Positions 19,305 through 28,932 of a DNA stretch of 64,000 bases are shown in pieces; positions within the stretch are counted from its first letter, which is position 1, and the number at the start of each line of letters is the position of its first letter. Source of the DNA: Prochlorococcus sp. AG-409-K04 (lineage in GTDB: Bacteria; Cyanobacteriota; Cyanobacteriia; PCC-6307; Cyanobiaceae); NCBI GenBank assembly GCA_003215555.1, contig QCKE01000001.1, positions 100,347 to 164,346 on the forward strand. The letters run 5' to 3'. The translations under genes were made by a program, and so were the position numbers. Below the pieces are notes generated by a model. The model made no database searches, was not told the origin of the DNA, and saw nothing but the letters and a program-made list of their open reading frames with translations.

Positions 19305-20288
19305 ATGACTTTTCAAAGTATTGAATTCGCAGGATCTAAATTGAAAAGAGAGATTTTTGCTAATAAAAACGCAAACTGGGGAAGAGAATCCCTTTGGGTA
19401 TGGAATGATTTTTTTTGTCATTGGAGAGAAACAGGCTACGAAAACAAAAAATCAATTTTATTCCTCCATGGATTCGGAGCAAGCAGTTCTCATTGGAGAT
19501 ACAACGCAAATTACTTTGCCAAAAGAGGATTTAGAGTTTATGCATTAGATCTTCTTGGTTTTGGCAAATCTGATCAGCCTGGAACCAACCAAATTCGAAA
19601 GCTAGATAATGAGCTTTGGGCAAGACAAGTAGCTGCATTTATAAAAGAAATTATCTGGATACAAGCAAAAAATGAAAAGACAATCCTTATAGGAAATTCA
19701 CTTGGAGCGCTAGTAGCTTTAACAACAGCTGCTTTTTACCCTGAACTAGTTGAATCAGTTGTCGCAGCACCACTTCCTGATCCAGCCCTAATTCAAAACC
19801 AAAAGAATCAATCCGAGTGGCTAATATCAACAAAAAACTTTATCATAAAAATTTTATTTAAATTGCTTCCATTAGAACTAATAATTTCTCTAATCATAAG
19901 AACTAACCTTATTAATATTGCCATCCAATCCGCATATAATTGTTCAATTAAAAAAGATAAAGAACTCAAAAAAATTATTATAAAACCTGCTCAAAGAAAA
20001 TCTGCTGCTAGAGCACTTAGGGCTATGTGCATAGGCATGGCAACTCGAAGAAATGAAGTAACTGCACCTTTCCTATTGAAAAGAATCAACGCTTTTCAGA
20101 ACAAGTTACCAATTCTACTTTTATGGGGAAGACAAGACAAATTTGTTCCTCTAAAAATTGGCAAAGAATTAAAAAAGCAATACCAATGGTTAAGTTTGTC
20201 CGTTTTTGATGATATTGGTCACTGTCCACATGACGAAGCGCCAAGCACCTTCAACAAATCCGTTTTAAATTGGCTAAGAAGCTATTAA
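19305..20288 (+). CDS. Alpha/beta hydrolase
   Basis: 327 residues with the full hydrolase set: oxyanion motif [12 protein letters not shown] near residue 53, [12 protein letters not shown], nucleophile elbow I-G-N-S-L-G-A-L-V near residue 130, the acid in [11 protein letters not shown], and the catalytic His in [10 protein letters not shown]. The HFGxSxxxWR start is typical of chloroplast/cyanobacterial hydrolases related to pheophytinase-like proteins, but the substrate cannot be assigned. The 3' end comes 20 bases before ilvH; the gene is divergent from petM. Confidence 0.85.
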   Translation: MTFQSIEFAGSKLKREIFANKNANWGRESLWVWNDFFCHWRETGYENKKSILFLHGFGASSSHWRYNANYFAKRGFRVYALDLLGFGKSDQPGTNQIRKLDNELWARQVAAFIKEIIWIQAKNEKTILIGNSLGALVALTTAAFYPELVESVVAAPLPDPALIQNQKNQSEWLISTKNFIIKILFKLLPLELIISLIIRTNLINIAIQSAYNCSIKKDKELKKIIIKPAQRKSAARALRAMCIGMATRRNEVTAPFLLKRINAFQNKLPILLLWGRQDKFVPLKIGKELKKQYQWLSLSVFDDIGHCPHDEAPSTFNKSVLNWLRSY

Positions 20289-20308
20289 AAAGGATATATT
20301 CAAAATAT

Positions 20309-20839
20309 ATGAAACATACTCTTTCCGTTCTAGTAGAAGATCAATCAGGAGCTCTAAGCAGAATCTCCGGCTTATTTGCTCGAAGGGGATTCAATATTGA
20401 CAGCTTAGCTGTTGGTCCAGCGGAAGCACCAGGCATTTCTCGATTAACAATGGTAGTTGAAGGTGATGATCAAACACTTCAACAAATGTCTAAGCAACTA
20501 GACAAACTTGTAAATGTTCTGAATGTTATTGACTTAACAACTTTGCCAGCGGTTGAAAGAGAGTTGATGCTTCTAAAAGTTTCAGTTACAAATGAACAAC
20601 GGACCCATATACTTGACCTTGTTCAGGTCTTTAGAGCAAAAGTCGTAGACGTATCCTATGATGCTTTGACATTAGAAGTTGTAGGAGATCCAGGCAAGTT
20701 AGTTGCTTTAGAAAAACTTTTAAAACCTTTTGGGATCTTAGAAATAGCAAGAACAGGCAAGGTTGCTTTAGAGAGAGCTTCTGGTGTTAATACTGAGATA
20801 TTGAAATCCTCTTCAATAAAAACAAATCTTCCTGCCTAA
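20309..20839 (+). CDS. ilvH: Acetolactate synthase small (regulatory) subunit
   Basis: 176 residues, beginning [18 protein letters not shown], the ACT domain of IlvH, followed by [16 protein letters not shown] and a C-terminal ACT-like domain. It binds the catalytic subunit IlvB and gives valine feedback control over the first common step of branched-chain amino-acid synthesis. The frame is open upstream to 20270, but the ATG at 20309 begins right at the conserved ACT start and lies past the hydrolase stop, so I use it. ilvB is not in the window. Confidence 0.95.
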   Translation: MKHTLSVLVEDQSGALSRISGLFARRGFNIDSLAVGPAEAPGISRLTMVVEGDDQTLQQMSKQLDKLVNVLNVIDLTTLPAVERELMLLKVSVTNEQRTHILDLVQVFRAKVVDVSYDALTLEVVGDPGKLVALEKLLKPFGILEIARTGKVALERASGVNTEILKSSSIKTNLPA

Positions 20840-20847
20840 GTATTAAA

Positions 20848-21540
20848 TCAATTACCAATTTTTTTTATATATAATATTTGATCACCTTCTTTAATTAATT
20901 CCACAACATCAATTCCTTTTAATACTTTTCCAAAAACCGCATACCTACCATCTAACTCAGGAAGATCTTTTAATGCAATATAAAACTTTATCTTTGCAGA
21001 GTTAAGAGATTGCATTCTTGACATTGCTAAAGATCCACGTTTATGGGTTAAAATAATTCTTCTAAAATCCTCATCTTTGCTTATTATTTGATTATATCTA
21101 GGACTTTCTTCTCCTTTAAGCTTAATCTCAAGTGGAATAGGCTTTAAGGCAATATTTTCATTATCAAGATAACTTACATTTAATTTATTAATTTTATTTT
21201 TTAAAACAATTTTATTCTCTTTATGCCCACCCTGAACAATAAAAGGAAAAGGATTTTTTATAGACCGATCAAAGTAAGTATTATTTAAAGAACCACGTTC
21301 AACTAAAGAAAGAAAACTAGTAGAAGTAAGAGGAGCAGATTCAGCATTTAATTCAACAATAAAAGTTCCTCTATTTGTTCTAAATTCTAATTTTTGATTT
21401 GAACGAATACAATTTATATTTTTTATTGAACATCTATCATTTTCAATTTTAGATTTTGGTTCTGAACAACCAGAAAGAAGTAATGAAAAGGTAAATAAAA
21501 ATGATAAAAAGTATTTGTTAATAGATAAAAACACTTTCAT
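20848..21540 (-). CDS. Lipoprotein cyclophilin-type peptidyl-prolyl isomerase
   Basis: 230 residues. A signal sequence with the lipobox L-L-L-S-G-C (Cys about residue 25) predicts an acylated protein of the periplasm or thylakoid lumen. The cyclophilin domain follows: R-T-N-R-G-T-F-I-V-E-L, S-A-P-L-T-S-T-S-F-L-S-L, N-N-T-Y-F-D-R-S and Q-G-G-H, then G-S-L-A-M-S-R and G-R-Y-A-V-F-G-K-V-L-K-G-I-D-V-V. Compared with E. coli PpiA/B the catalytic Arg/Phe/Gln set is altered (F-I-V-Q-G-G is kept), so activity may be low. It has an insertion of about 50 residues after the Q-G-G-H, as in the divergent cyanobacterial branch. Confidence 0.82.
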   Translation of the reverse strand: MKVFLSINKYFLSFLFTFSLLLSGCSEPKSKIENDRCSIKNINCIRSNQKLEFRTNRGTFIVELNAESAPLTSTSFLSLVERGSLNNTYFDRSIKNPFPFIVQGGHKENKIVLKNKINKLNVSYLDNENIALKPIPLEIKLKGEESPRYNQIISKDEDFRRIILTHKRGSLAMSRMQSLNSAKIKFYIALKDLPELDGRYAVFGKVLKGIDVVELIKEGDQILYIKKIGN

Positions 21541-21558
21541 TAGTTTTTATTTTAATTG

Positions 21559-22140
21559 TCATGCAGACAATCCCTCCAAGTTAACACTTAAAAAGCGAGC
21601 AAGTTCCGCACCTTCTTTTTCTAATTTTAGAAGTGGCTGTGGTCCGCCTACATCACTTATAGGTAGATCTTTTCTTCCTTGAAGACGCAATGTAATTCTT
21701 CTTCGAGGATTAAAGCCCTCACGTATTTCCAACTTAACTGCTTGAACATCTGCAAGAGGGATCTCAATAGATATATTTTTCAGGAATCCTTGTCTTGAAA
21801 CATATAACAAGCCTTTTGCTTTATCAAATCTATTAAACCCTGAGCCATAATCAACCCTAATCAGAGCCCATAAATAAGTGGCAACAAATGTTCCCAATAC
21901 TCCATAAAAGCCCATAAACAAACCTTGGGGAACAAATATTAATGTCGAAGGGTTACCTAAAGGGAGAAAATCCTTCCCTAAATAACTTGACAAAGCTGCT
22001 AATGAGAATCCAACTCCTCCAATTGTCAGCATTGCAGCAACTATGTAATTAGAAGTTTTTTTGGAACCATTAACAATTTGTTCCAAACAAGATTCAGAAG
22101 AACCCTCAGGTTTTTGGGACTCCTTAAGATCAGCCGTCAT
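21559..22140 (-). CDS. ycf4: Photosystem I assembly protein Ycf4
   Basis: 193 residues from the ATG at 22140 (M-T-A-D-L-K-E-S). An earlier TTG at 22182 would add 14 residues and is less likely. Two membrane helices come first (about residues 45-65 and 80-105: Y-I-V-A-A-M-L-T-I-G-G-V-G-F-S-L-A-A-L-S and F-M-G-F-Y-G-V-L-G-T-F-V-A-T-Y-L-W). A cytoplasmic domain follows with D-K-A-K-G-L-L-Y-V-S-R-Q-G-F and R-R-R-I-T-L-R-L-Q-G, the Ycf4 pattern. Ycf4 is a thylakoid scaffold that helps assemble photosystem I. It is divergent from psbD. Confidence 0.92.
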   Translation of the reverse strand: MTADLKESQKPEGSSESCLEQIVNGSKKTSNYIVAAMLTIGGVGFSLAALSSYLGKDFLPLGNPSTLIFVPQGLFMGFYGVLGTFVATYLWALIRVDYGSGFNRFDKAKGLLYVSRQGFLKNISIEIPLADVQAVKLEIREGFNPRRRITLRLQGRKDLPISDVGGPQPLLKLEKEGAELARFLSVNLEGLSA

Positions 22141-22318
22141 AACAGGTCTCAACTGGAATCTATTGTGTAATAAAGCGGACAAAAAAACATGAAAAGGTAT
22201 TCCTTTGTTTAATTAGCAATACAACAAGGGGTTTCATCTGATAAAAATTTCCCCCGCAAGGCTTCCCTAATTGTTAAAGTCTCGAGCGTATCCCAAAAAG
22301 TTCAGCAACGTTGCACTC

Positions 22319-23395
22319 ATGACGATCGCTGTTGGTGGCGCCCAAGATAGAGGATGGTTTGACGTCCTCGATGACTGGCTTAAACGCGACCGATTCGTAT
22401 TTGTTGGTTGGTCTGGTCTTCTTCTCTTCCCTACTGCCTATTTGGCTATCGGTGGATGGTTTTTAGGCACAACCTTCGTAACTTCCTGGTACACCCATGG
22501 TGTAGCCAGTTCATATTTAGAAGGATGTAATTTCCTTACTGCTGCTGTGAGTACCCCTGGCGATGCCATGGGACATAGTCTTTTGTTCCTTTGGGGACCA
22601 GAAGCTCAAGGCAGTCTTGTTCGCTGGCTTCAACTAGGCGGACTATGGAATTTCGTTGTTCTTCACGGTGCGTTTAGCCTAATAGGCTTCATGCTGCGTC
22701 AGTTTGAAATTGCAAGACTCGTGGGCATTAGGCCTTACAACGCACTTGCCTTTTCAGCAGTTATAGCTGTTTATACAGCATGTTTCCTTATATATCCTTT
22801 AGGGCAACACAGCTTTTTCTTCGCTCCATCTTTTGGGGTGGCAGCTATCTTCCGTTTCATCTTATTTATTCAAGGCTTCCATAACATCACTCTCAATCCA
22901 TTTCATATGATGGGAGTTGCTGGAATTCTTGGAGGTGCTCTTCTTTGTGCCATTCATGGTGCAACAGTGCAAAACACCCTGTATGAAGATACAAGTATCT
23001 ATTCAGGTGGAAAAGCTCAAAGTACTACTTTTAGAGCTTTTGACCCTACACAGGAAGAAGAGACTTACTCCATGATCACTGCAAATAGGTTCTGGAGTCA
23101 GATTTTTGGTATTGCTTTTTCAAACAAGCGTTTTCTTCACTTCTTAATGCTATTCGTACCTGTTATGGGTATGTGGTGTGCAGCTATAGGTATCGTTGGA
23201 CTTGCTCTTAACTTGAGAGCATATGACTTCGTAAGCCAAGAAATTAGAGCAGCTGAAGATCCAGAGTTTGAAACATTTTATACAAAAAACATACTTTTGA
23301 ACGAAGGTATGAGAGCTTGGATGTCTTCTGTGGATCAGCCACACGAAAACTTTGTATTCCCTGAGGAGGTACTCCCACGTGGAAACGCCCTTTAA
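22319..23395 (+). CDS. psbD: Photosystem II reaction-centre D2 protein
   Basis: 358 residues from the ATG at 22319, beginning [16 protein letters not shown], then [16 protein letters not shown], the standard D2 start. Five membrane helices, the pheophytin/chlorophyll-binding histidines (L-H-G-A-F-S-L-I-G and Y-P-L-G-Q-H-S), the Tyr-D region and the non-haem-iron/QA histidines (N-P-F-H-M-M-G and C-A-I-H-G-A) are present, and the C-terminus ends N-A-L. D2 binds the primary donor and QA with D1. The first base of the frame can be extended upstream to 22271, but not as conserved sequence. psbC overlaps its end by 17 bases. Confidence 0.98.
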   Translation: MTIAVGGAQDRGWFDVLDDWLKRDRFVFVGWSGLLLFPTAYLAIGGWFLGTTFVTSWYTHGVASSYLEGCNFLTAAVSTPGDAMGHSLLFLWGPEAQGSLVRWLQLGGLWNFVVLHGAFSLIGFMLRQFEIARLVGIRPYNALAFSAVIAVYTACFLIYPLGQHSFFFAPSFGVAAIFRFILFIQGFHNITLNPFHMMGVAGILGGALLCAIHGATVQNTLYEDTSIYSGGKAQSTTFRAFDPTQEEETYSMITANRFWSQIFGIAFSNKRFLHFLMLFVPVMGMWCAAIGIVGLALNLRAYDFVSQEIRAAEDPEFETFYTKNILLNEGMRAWMSSVDQPHENFVFPEEVLPRGNAL

Positions 23396-24761
23396 TAACC
23401 TATTAAAAGCTCCTAACCAGAGTATTGAAGAGACGGGTTATGCCTGGTATGTAGGCAATGCACGTTTAATCAATCTTTCTGGAAAATTATTAGGCGCACA
23501 TATTGCACATACAGGACTAATGGTGTTCTGGGCAGGTGCAATGATGCTTTACGAGGTGAGTCATTTCACCTTTGATAAGCCAATGTGGGAACAAGGTTTA
23601 ATACTTCTTCCTCATGTAGCCATGTTTGGTTATGGCATAGGCCCTGGAGGAGAAGTAGTTGACATAATGCCTTATTTCCAAGCAGGTGTTGTTCATTTAG
23701 TTGCATCAGCAGTTCTTGGATTTGGAGGGATTTATCATTCCTTGGCTGGACCTGAAAAATTAGAAGAAGAATTCCCATTCTTCTCTACAGATTGGAGAGA
23801 TAAAGATCAAATGACAACCATTCTTGGTCGTCATCTTTGTGTTCTTGGTTTAGGTTCATTAGCTTTTGCAATCAACTGGCAGTTTCTTGGTGGTCTTTAT
23901 GACACTTGGGCTCCTGGTGGAGGCGAAGTTCGCTTAATCACTCCAACGACAGATCCTGGAATTATATTTGGATATCTATTCCAGACTCCTTGGGGTGGTG
24001 GTGGAAATATGGTTGGTGTTAATTCTGTTGAAGACATTGTTGGAGGACACTATTACCTAGGAATTATTGAACTCTTAGGTGGTCATTTCCATATGCAAAC
24101 CAAGCCTTTTGGCTGGGCTCGCAGAGCATTCATTTGGAATGGTGAAGCCTTACTTGCTTATGCACTTGGAGGCTTATGCGTTGCTAGCTTCTATGCTTCA
24201 ACATTCGTTTGGTTTAATAACACAGCTTATCCATCAGAATTCTACGGTCCTACAAATGCTGAAGCTTCGCAGGCGCAAAGTTTCACATTCCTTGTTAGAG
24301 ACCAAAGGATTGGAGCAAATGTTGGAACAACAATGGGTCCAACTGGTTTAGGTAAGTACTTAATGCGTTCACCTACTGGAGAAATTATCTTTGGTGGAGA
24401 AACAATGCGTTTCTGGGATTTCCGTGGACCTTGGCTAGAGCCACTTAGAGGTGAAAATGGCTTAAGTCTGGATAAAATACAAAATGATATCCAACCTTGG
24501 CAAGTTCGCCGAGCAGCAGAATACATGACTCATGCACCCAATGCTTCAATCAACTCCGTTGGTGGAATCATTACTGAGCCAAATGCTGTTAACTTTGTTA
24601 ATCTTCGCCAATGGCTAGCATCAGCTCACTTCTTCCTTGGATGGTTTACCTTCGTTGGTCATCTTTGGCATGCTGGTAGAGCTAGAGCAGCTGCAGGTGG
24701 TTTTGAGAAAGGAATTGATCGAAAAACCGAGCCAGCTCTTTCCATGCCTGACTTAGATTAA
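23379..24761 (+). CDS. psbC: Photosystem II CP43 chlorophyll apoprotein
   Basis: 460 residues from a GTG at 23379 that lies inside psbD. A strong Shine-Dalgarno GAGGAGGT (23363-23370) is placed 8 bases before it, which fixes the start ([10 protein letters not shown]). Six membrane helices with chlorophyll-binding His pairs ([18 protein letters not shown]) follow, together with the large lumenal loop between helices five and six with the [11 protein letters not shown] segment that supplies a ligand to the oxygen-evolving cluster. CP43 is the inner antenna of photosystem II. It is co-transcribed with psbD, as in all cyanobacteria. A perfect terminator follows. Confidence 0.98.
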   Translation: METPFNNLLKAPNQSIEETGYAWYVGNARLINLSGKLLGAHIAHTGLMVFWAGAMMLYEVSHFTFDKPMWEQGLILLPHVAMFGYGIGPGGEVVDIMPYFQAGVVHLVASAVLGFGGIYHSLAGPEKLEEEFPFFSTDWRDKDQMTTILGRHLCVLGLGSLAFAINWQFLGGLYDTWAPGGGEVRLITPTTDPGIIFGYLFQTPWGGGGNMVGVNSVEDIVGGHYYLGIIELLGGHFHMQTKPFGWARRAFIWNGEALLAYALGGLCVASFYASTFVWFNNTAYPSEFYGPTNAEASQAQSFTFLVRDQRIGANVGTTMGPTGLGKYLMRSPTGEIIFGGETMRFWDFRGPWLEPLRGENGLSLDKIQNDIQPWQVRRAAEYMTHAPNASINSVGGIITEPNAVNFVNLRQWLASAHFFLGWFTFVGHLWHAGRARAAAGGFEKGIDRKTEPALSMPDLD

Positions 24762-24781
24762 AGTAACAATTAACTTGTTTT

Positions 24782-24823
24782 AACAATAAAAAAGCCCCCA
24801 TCTTTGGGGGCTTTTTTATTGTT
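24782..24823 (+). terminator. Rho-independent terminator after psbDC (perfect 19-bp inverted repeat)
   Basis: Arms 24782-24800 and 24805-24823 are perfectly complementary with a four-base loop (TCTT). The core is a GC stem of six pairs, extended by A/T pairs. The T-run on the right arm and the A-run on the left make it work in both directions, so it also ends the convergent maf gene. Confidence 0.92.
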
Positions 24824-24842
24824 AAAAGTATTTGATAGAAAA

Positions 24843-25457
24843 TTAATTAAATAAAGAAATCGAAGTTTTTGAAAGAGCATTTCTCAACCATGGAAGACTT
24901 AGCCCTATTACATTGCTATAACATCCTTCAATTTTTTCTATAAACACAGCTCCCTTTCCATCAATAGCAAAACCGCCTGCACAAGAAATTGACTCTTTAG
25001 TTTCCACATATTTTTTTATCTCATCATTTGTAAATTTTGAAAAATAAATTTTAGTACTTATTACACCTTTGACCATTCCACTAAATGATTTATGAGCAAA
25101 AGCATTATCCATTTTATTTCTATAAATAAAGCAATGACCTGTATGTAAAATTCCACTTTGAGATGATAATAAAGACAAACGCATTAAAGCCTCTTTAGAA
25201 TCTTTAGGCTTTCCATAAACTTGCCCTTGAAACTCAAATAAGGAGTCACATCCCAAAATACCCAATGCTTTCTCATCATTTAGCACATGAGGTGAAACAT
25301 TTTTCGCCTTTGCAATTGCAAGCATTTCAACCAATTTCTTTATGCTTCCATGAGAGAATTTTTCTTCATTGATTTCACTTACTATGACTGAATGATCAAC
25401 ACCGATCTGCTTTAGCAAGGCCTGTCGAGCTTTAGATCCTGAAGCAAGTATTAACAC
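24843..25457 (-). CDS. maf: Maf/Ham1-like nucleotide pyrophosphatase
   Basis: 204 residues. It begins L-I-L-A-S-G-S-K-A-R-Q-A-L-L-K-Q, the Maf nucleotide-binding start. Near residue 35 come E-K-F-S-H-G and later L-A-I-A-K-A-K; the conserved D-S-L-F-E-F-Q-G-Q-V-Y-G-K-P lies in the middle and a S-C-A-G-G-F-A-I-D-G-K-G-A segment near residue 160. Maf proteins hydrolyse modified or non-canonical nucleoside triphosphates to monophosphates. The start is GTG. The intergenic stretch to the next gene holds only an A-rich run. Confidence 0.92.
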   Translation of the reverse strand: MLILASGSKARQALLKQIGVDHSVIVSEINEEKFSHGSIKKLVEMLAIAKAKNVSPHVLNDEKALGILGCDSLFEFQGQVYGKPKDSKEALMRLSLLSSQSGILHTGHCFIYRNKMDNAFAHKSFSGMVKGVISTKIYFSKFTNDEIKKYVETKESISCAGGFAIDGKGAVFIEKIEGCYSNVIGLSLPWLRNALSKTSISLFN

Positions 25458-25468
25458 AACAAAAAAAA

Positions 25469-25843
25469 ATGGATTTAATAGATAAACATATTATTAAAAG
25501 GAGCTCCAGAGCCATAAAGTGTCTTTCCTTAAATTCACATTTTTATCAACAAATCCAAAATTCAGGATTAACAGCAGAACAAGTATTTTCTATGAAAGAA
25601 AAATTCATATCTAATATTTTCTTTAAACTTACAAGTGAAAAAAATATAGAAGACAATTTTTTATGGCTAATCAAAATTGGAATTTTAAGAAGGGAAGTAG
25701 ATGGACAAGGGTTAACTTCTAAAGTTAGACTAACACCTCTAGGAAGATTCATTCTAAAAAATAATCCTAATTTGCCTAATGAAAAAGCCTCAATTCTTGA
25801 ACTAACAAAGAACTGGGTTTTAAAAAGTGTTTTGTTCACGTGA
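25469..25843 (+). CDS. Conserved cyanobacterial protein, possible winged-helix
   Basis: 124 residues, soluble and basic. The last third reads I-L-R-R-E-V-D-G-Q-G-L-T-S-K-V-R-L-T-P-L-G-R-F-I-L, which looks like the beta-wing and recognition strand of a winged-helix-like domain. I recall this pattern from a conserved cyanobacterial family of unknown role but cannot confirm its name. The stop codon overlaps the cobQ GTG start by four bases (GTGA), so it is translated together with cobQ. It is divergent from maf. Confidence 0.7.
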   Translation: MDLIDKHIIKRSSRAIKCLSLNSHFYQQIQNSGLTAEQVFSMKEKFISNIFFKLTSEKNIEDNFLWLIKIGILRREVDGQGLTSKVRLTPLGRFILKNNPNLPNEKASILELTKNWVLKSVLFT

Positions 25844-27357
25844 AATCATCAATCTCACAAAGAAAAGCAATAATGATCCTTGGCACTTGCAGCGGAGCAG
25901 GGAAATCATTAATCACAACTGCTATTTGTAGACATTTACTTAGAAAAGGAGAGCAACCATTACCTTTTAAGGGACAAAATATGAGCAACAATGCTTGGGT
26001 AGATGATAATAATTACGAGATGGCATATTCGCAAGCCATTCAAGCATTTTCTGCAGGCCTTATTCCTACTTGCGAAATGAATCCTGTGCTCTTAAAGCCA
26101 CAAGGAGACTGCACAAGTGAAGTAATTCATCTTGGAAAAAGCGTTGGCGTTACAGAAGCTTCAAAATACTATGAAGAATGGTTTGACTCAGGATGGCAAG
26201 CAATTCAGAAAGGTCTAAAGCAATTAGAGAAAAAATACAAAAATGGTCGATTTGTTCTTGAGGGAGCAGGAAGCCCTGTGGAAATTAATCTTCAGCACAG
26301 AGATTTAACAAATCTAAAACTTGCAAAATACTTATCAGCTAGTTGCATTTTAGTTGCCGATATTGAACGAGGAGGAGTATTTGCTCAATTAATAGGTACT
26401 CTTGCCCTATTAAAAGCTAATGAAAGAAAGCTAATAAAAGGAATAATAATCAATAGATTCAGAGGTGATATTTCTTTATTCGATGAAGGGAGAGAATGGA
26501 TTGAAAAAGAAACAAAAATACCAGTATTAGGAATTATGCCTTGGCTCAATGAAATCTTTCCCCCAGAAGATTCTCTAGATTTACTTGAGAGGAAGCGATC
26601 AAAACCTAACGCAGAAATAAAAGTAGGAGTAATTAAGCTCCCATCAATGAGCAATTTCTCTGATTTGGATCCACTTGAAGCAGAATCATCAATTCAACTT
26701 CAATGGATTACACCTGGAGATTTTTTCAGTCAACTTGATGCAATTATCATTCCAGGTAGCAAACAAACAATAAAAGATCTTATAAAAATAAATAACAGTG
26801 GCCTAGCTGAAAAATTAAAAGTATTTGCAAAATCTGGGGGACATATTTTCGCAATATGCGGAGGCCTACAAATGTTAGGTAAAACTTTAAACGACCCCTT
26901 AAGTCTAGAACAGATGAAAAGTCAAGAATCCAAGGATACACATGAAGGGCTTAACCTTTTACCAATAAAAACTTATTTCAAACAGAAAAAATCCTTAACC
27001 AGAAGAAAAGTAACGATAAAATGGCCGCAAAGATTAACAATTTCAGGCTTCGAAATGCATCACGGAGTAAGTACTGAAACTAATACCGAAGAAGATAACG
27101 CACAATCGCTTTTCAATGAAAAGGCCTTAGGTTGGTATAGAAAAACGAAAAATGAAGGATTAATAGCAGGTTCGTATTTGCATGGAATTTTCGAAAATGG
27201 AGCCTGGCGAAGAAGTTGGATAAATTTTTTAAGAGAAAAGAAAGGGTACTTACCTATACCAATTACTTGTCAAAACCATAATGAGCATAGGGAAAAAATT
27301 ATAAACAAACTGACAGATTCATTTGAAAAACACATCAACATGACTTCAATCATCTGA
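25840..27357 (+). CDS. cobQ: Cobyric acid synthase
   Basis: 505 residues. It starts with a GTG that overlaps the upstream stop. The N-terminal half is the ATP-binding dethiobiotin-synthetase-like domain (M-I-L-G-T-C-S-G-A-G-K-S-L-I-T-T-A, K-G-Q-N-M-S-N-N). The C-terminal half is a glutamine amidotransferase with the nucleophile region I-F-A-I-C-G-G-L-Q-M-L-G near residue 340 and the His near residue 448 (S-Y-L-H-G-I-F-E). It amidates four side chains of adenosyl-cobyrinic acid diamide in B12 synthesis. Marine picocyanobacteria make a pseudocobalamin by this route. The ferredoxin follows after two bases. Confidence 0.96.
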   Translation: MKSSISQRKAIMILGTCSGAGKSLITTAICRHLLRKGEQPLPFKGQNMSNNAWVDDNNYEMAYSQAIQAFSAGLIPTCEMNPVLLKPQGDCTSEVIHLGKSVGVTEASKYYEEWFDSGWQAIQKGLKQLEKKYKNGRFVLEGAGSPVEINLQHRDLTNLKLAKYLSASCILVADIERGGVFAQLIGTLALLKANERKLIKGIIINRFRGDISLFDEGREWIEKETKIPVLGIMPWLNEIFPPEDSLDLLERKRSKPNAEIKVGVIKLPSMSNFSDLDPLEAESSIQLQWITPGDFFSQLDAIIIPGSKQTIKDLIKINNSGLAEKLKVFAKSGGHIFAICGGLQMLGKTLNDPLSLEQMKSQESKDTHEGLNLLPIKTYFKQKKSLTRRKVTIKWPQRLTISGFEMHHGVSTETNTEEDNAQSLFNEKALGWYRKTKNEGLIAGSYLHGIFENGAWRRSWINFLREKKGYLPIPITCQNHNEHREKIINKLTDSFEKHINMTSII

Positions 27358-27359
27358 AA

Positions 27360-27605
27360 ATGATCAAAAGAAGAATAGTTATCAAATGGCCAAATGGGAA
27401 ACAATCAATAGTACAGGAAGGTGAGGACTGGATAGAAGAAGCAGAAAAGGCTGGGATTGATATACCAACAGGATGTTTAACTGGTAGTTGTGGTGCCTGC
27501 GAAATAGACGTAAATGGAAAAACAATAAGAGCATGTATCACTTCAATTCAATATTCAAAGAATAAAGAACTAAAAGTTGAACTCCTCTATGACCCCTATT
27601 GGTGA
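27360..27605 (+). CDS. Plant-type [2Fe-2S] ferredoxin
   Basis: 81 residues. The cysteine pattern is T-G-C-L-T-G-S-C-G-A-C-E with a fourth Cys in I-R-A-C-I-T-S, the C-x4-C-x2-C...C layout of plant-type ferredoxins. The protein is short and ends Y-D-P-Y-W, as in the short picocyanobacterial group that lies beside cobQ. It may deliver electrons to corrin metabolism, but that is an inference from the location. The next 150 bases are AT-rich and mark the left edge of the accessory region. Confidence 0.87.
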   Translation: MIKRRIVIKWPNGKQSIVQEGEDWIEEAEKAGIDIPTGCLTGSCGACEIDVNGKTIRACITSIQYSKNKELKVELLYDPYW

Positions 27606-27756
27606 GATATAACAAAAGTTAGTAACATTATTCTATTTAAAAGAAATAATTTTTATAAGATAAAAATAAAAGATATGGATTATAACGATTTCAAAAAGAA
27701 ATAAGATATTATACAAAAAACAAAATAAGCTATTTAATGAAATATATAAAAATTTA

Positions 27757-28539
27757 ATGAATCTAAGATCTTTCAAAGAAAAGACACATTACAAAAAAAA
27801 TAAAATTAATAAAAAGTTTTGGATTAACTACTATGAAAAAAGAGCTAACCAAAATTCTATTAATAACTATAAAGTCAATGGATTTATTGATAGAATACTA
27901 TCGGAAAAGATAAACAAGGTTATAAATAATATAATAATAAAAAGAGGAATAAAAAGATTAATAGATATCGGTTGCGGAGACGGGTCATGTTCATCTAGTT
28001 TAATTAAAAAAAATATATCCGTAATTGGTATTGATATATCACCTTCAATGTGCAAGCTTGCAACTGAAAAAGGCTTAAAAACAAAATGTATAGATATGAT
28101 TAAACTTTCTAAAATTAGTTTAGAAGATATTGGACTAAATACAAGAAACAATAGTGTATCTAATTGCTTACTCTTCTGCGAATCTGCCTATTATCAAGAA
28201 AACCCAACTGAAACAATTGAAAAAATTTGTAAAATAAATAGAAAATATTATAAAAATATCGTAGTTAGCTTTGCTAACAAGTATTCAATACTAAGGAAAA
28301 TGAGTTCGATTTTTCAAAATAATAAAATTAATTATTTTACTCAAAGTGAACTGATACGGAAATTAGAAAAACAAAAATACTTTCAATATTCAACTTGTTA
28401 TATAGTAGGAATACCATTTTTACATTATAGAGAATTAAATTTCAGAAGATTCAATAATCCTATAAAAAAATTATTAAAGATCTTATGTTATCCGTTTACT
28501 CTTAACATTATAATTTATTTCAAGAATAATAGTTACTAA
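27757..28539 (+). CDS. SAM-dependent methyltransferase (class I)
   Basis: 260 residues, basic and lysine-rich. The SAM motif I is R-L-I-D-I-G-C-G-D-G-S-C near residue 69, the acidic residue after strand 2 is in V-I-G-I-D-I-S-P-S-M, and a motif IV-like E-S-A-Y-Y follows near residue 147. The last about 30 residues are hydrophobic and could touch the membrane. The acceptor is unknown; the location suggests a surface sugar or lipid. First gene of the island, transcribed away from cobQ/ferredoxin. Confidence 0.78.
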   Translation: MNLRSFKEKTHYKKNKINKKFWINYYEKRANQNSINNYKVNGFIDRILSEKINKVINNIIIKRGIKRLIDIGCGDGSCSSSLIKKNISVIGIDISPSMCKLATEKGLKTKCIDMIKLSKISLEDIGLNTRNNSVSNCLLFCESAYYQENPTETIEKICKINRKYYKNIVVSFANKYSILRKMSSIFQNNKINYFTQSELIRKLEKQKYFQYSTCYIVGIPFLHYRELNFRRFNNPIKKLLKILCYPFTLNIIIYFKNNSY

Positions 28540-28590
28540 AATAAATTAATTTATTGTTATCTTATAATATTTAATATCTTTGTAAAACTT

Positions 28591-28932
28591 ATGAACATAC
28601 TACTTGCCTTAATATCTGGATTCATACTTTCATTCTGCCAGGTATTACTAAAATTATTTATCAACTTAATAGGAGACTTTAAAGTAAGTTCACTATTACA
28701 TCTAAAACCTCTTATTTTAGGTATTTCTATCGGAATACTTGGTATATTAGGATTTTGGATATGGTATTATGTACTAACTAAAACTGAATTATCAAATATT
28801 TATTGGACTACTAGTATTTTCTATATAGCCGTTCCTGTTCTCTCAATTATTATTCTTAATGAAAACTTATCCAAAGCCAACATTATGGGTTACATGATAA
28901 TTACATTTGGTGCAATTCTTTCATCCCTTTGA
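28591..28932 (+). CDS. EamA/SMR-like four-helix membrane protein
   Basis: 113 residues with four hydrophobic helices. The N-terminus M-N-I-L-L-A-L-I-S-G-F-I-L-S-F-C-Q-V-L-L-K carries the lysine at the end of helix 1 that is common in EamA/DMT half-proteins such as ArnE/ArnF, and the last helix has the G-Y-M-I-I-T-F-G-A-I pattern. Proteins of this size act as dimeric flippases or exporters; a lipid-linked sugar flippase subunit is a reasonable guess. It is convergent with the GT-C-like gene and overlaps its end by 32 bases. Confidence 0.65.
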   Translation: MNILLALISGFILSFCQVLLKLFINLIGDFKVSSLLHLKPLILGISIGILGILGFWIWYYVLTKTELSNIYWTTSIFYIAVPVLSIIILNENLSKANIMGYMIITFGAILSSL

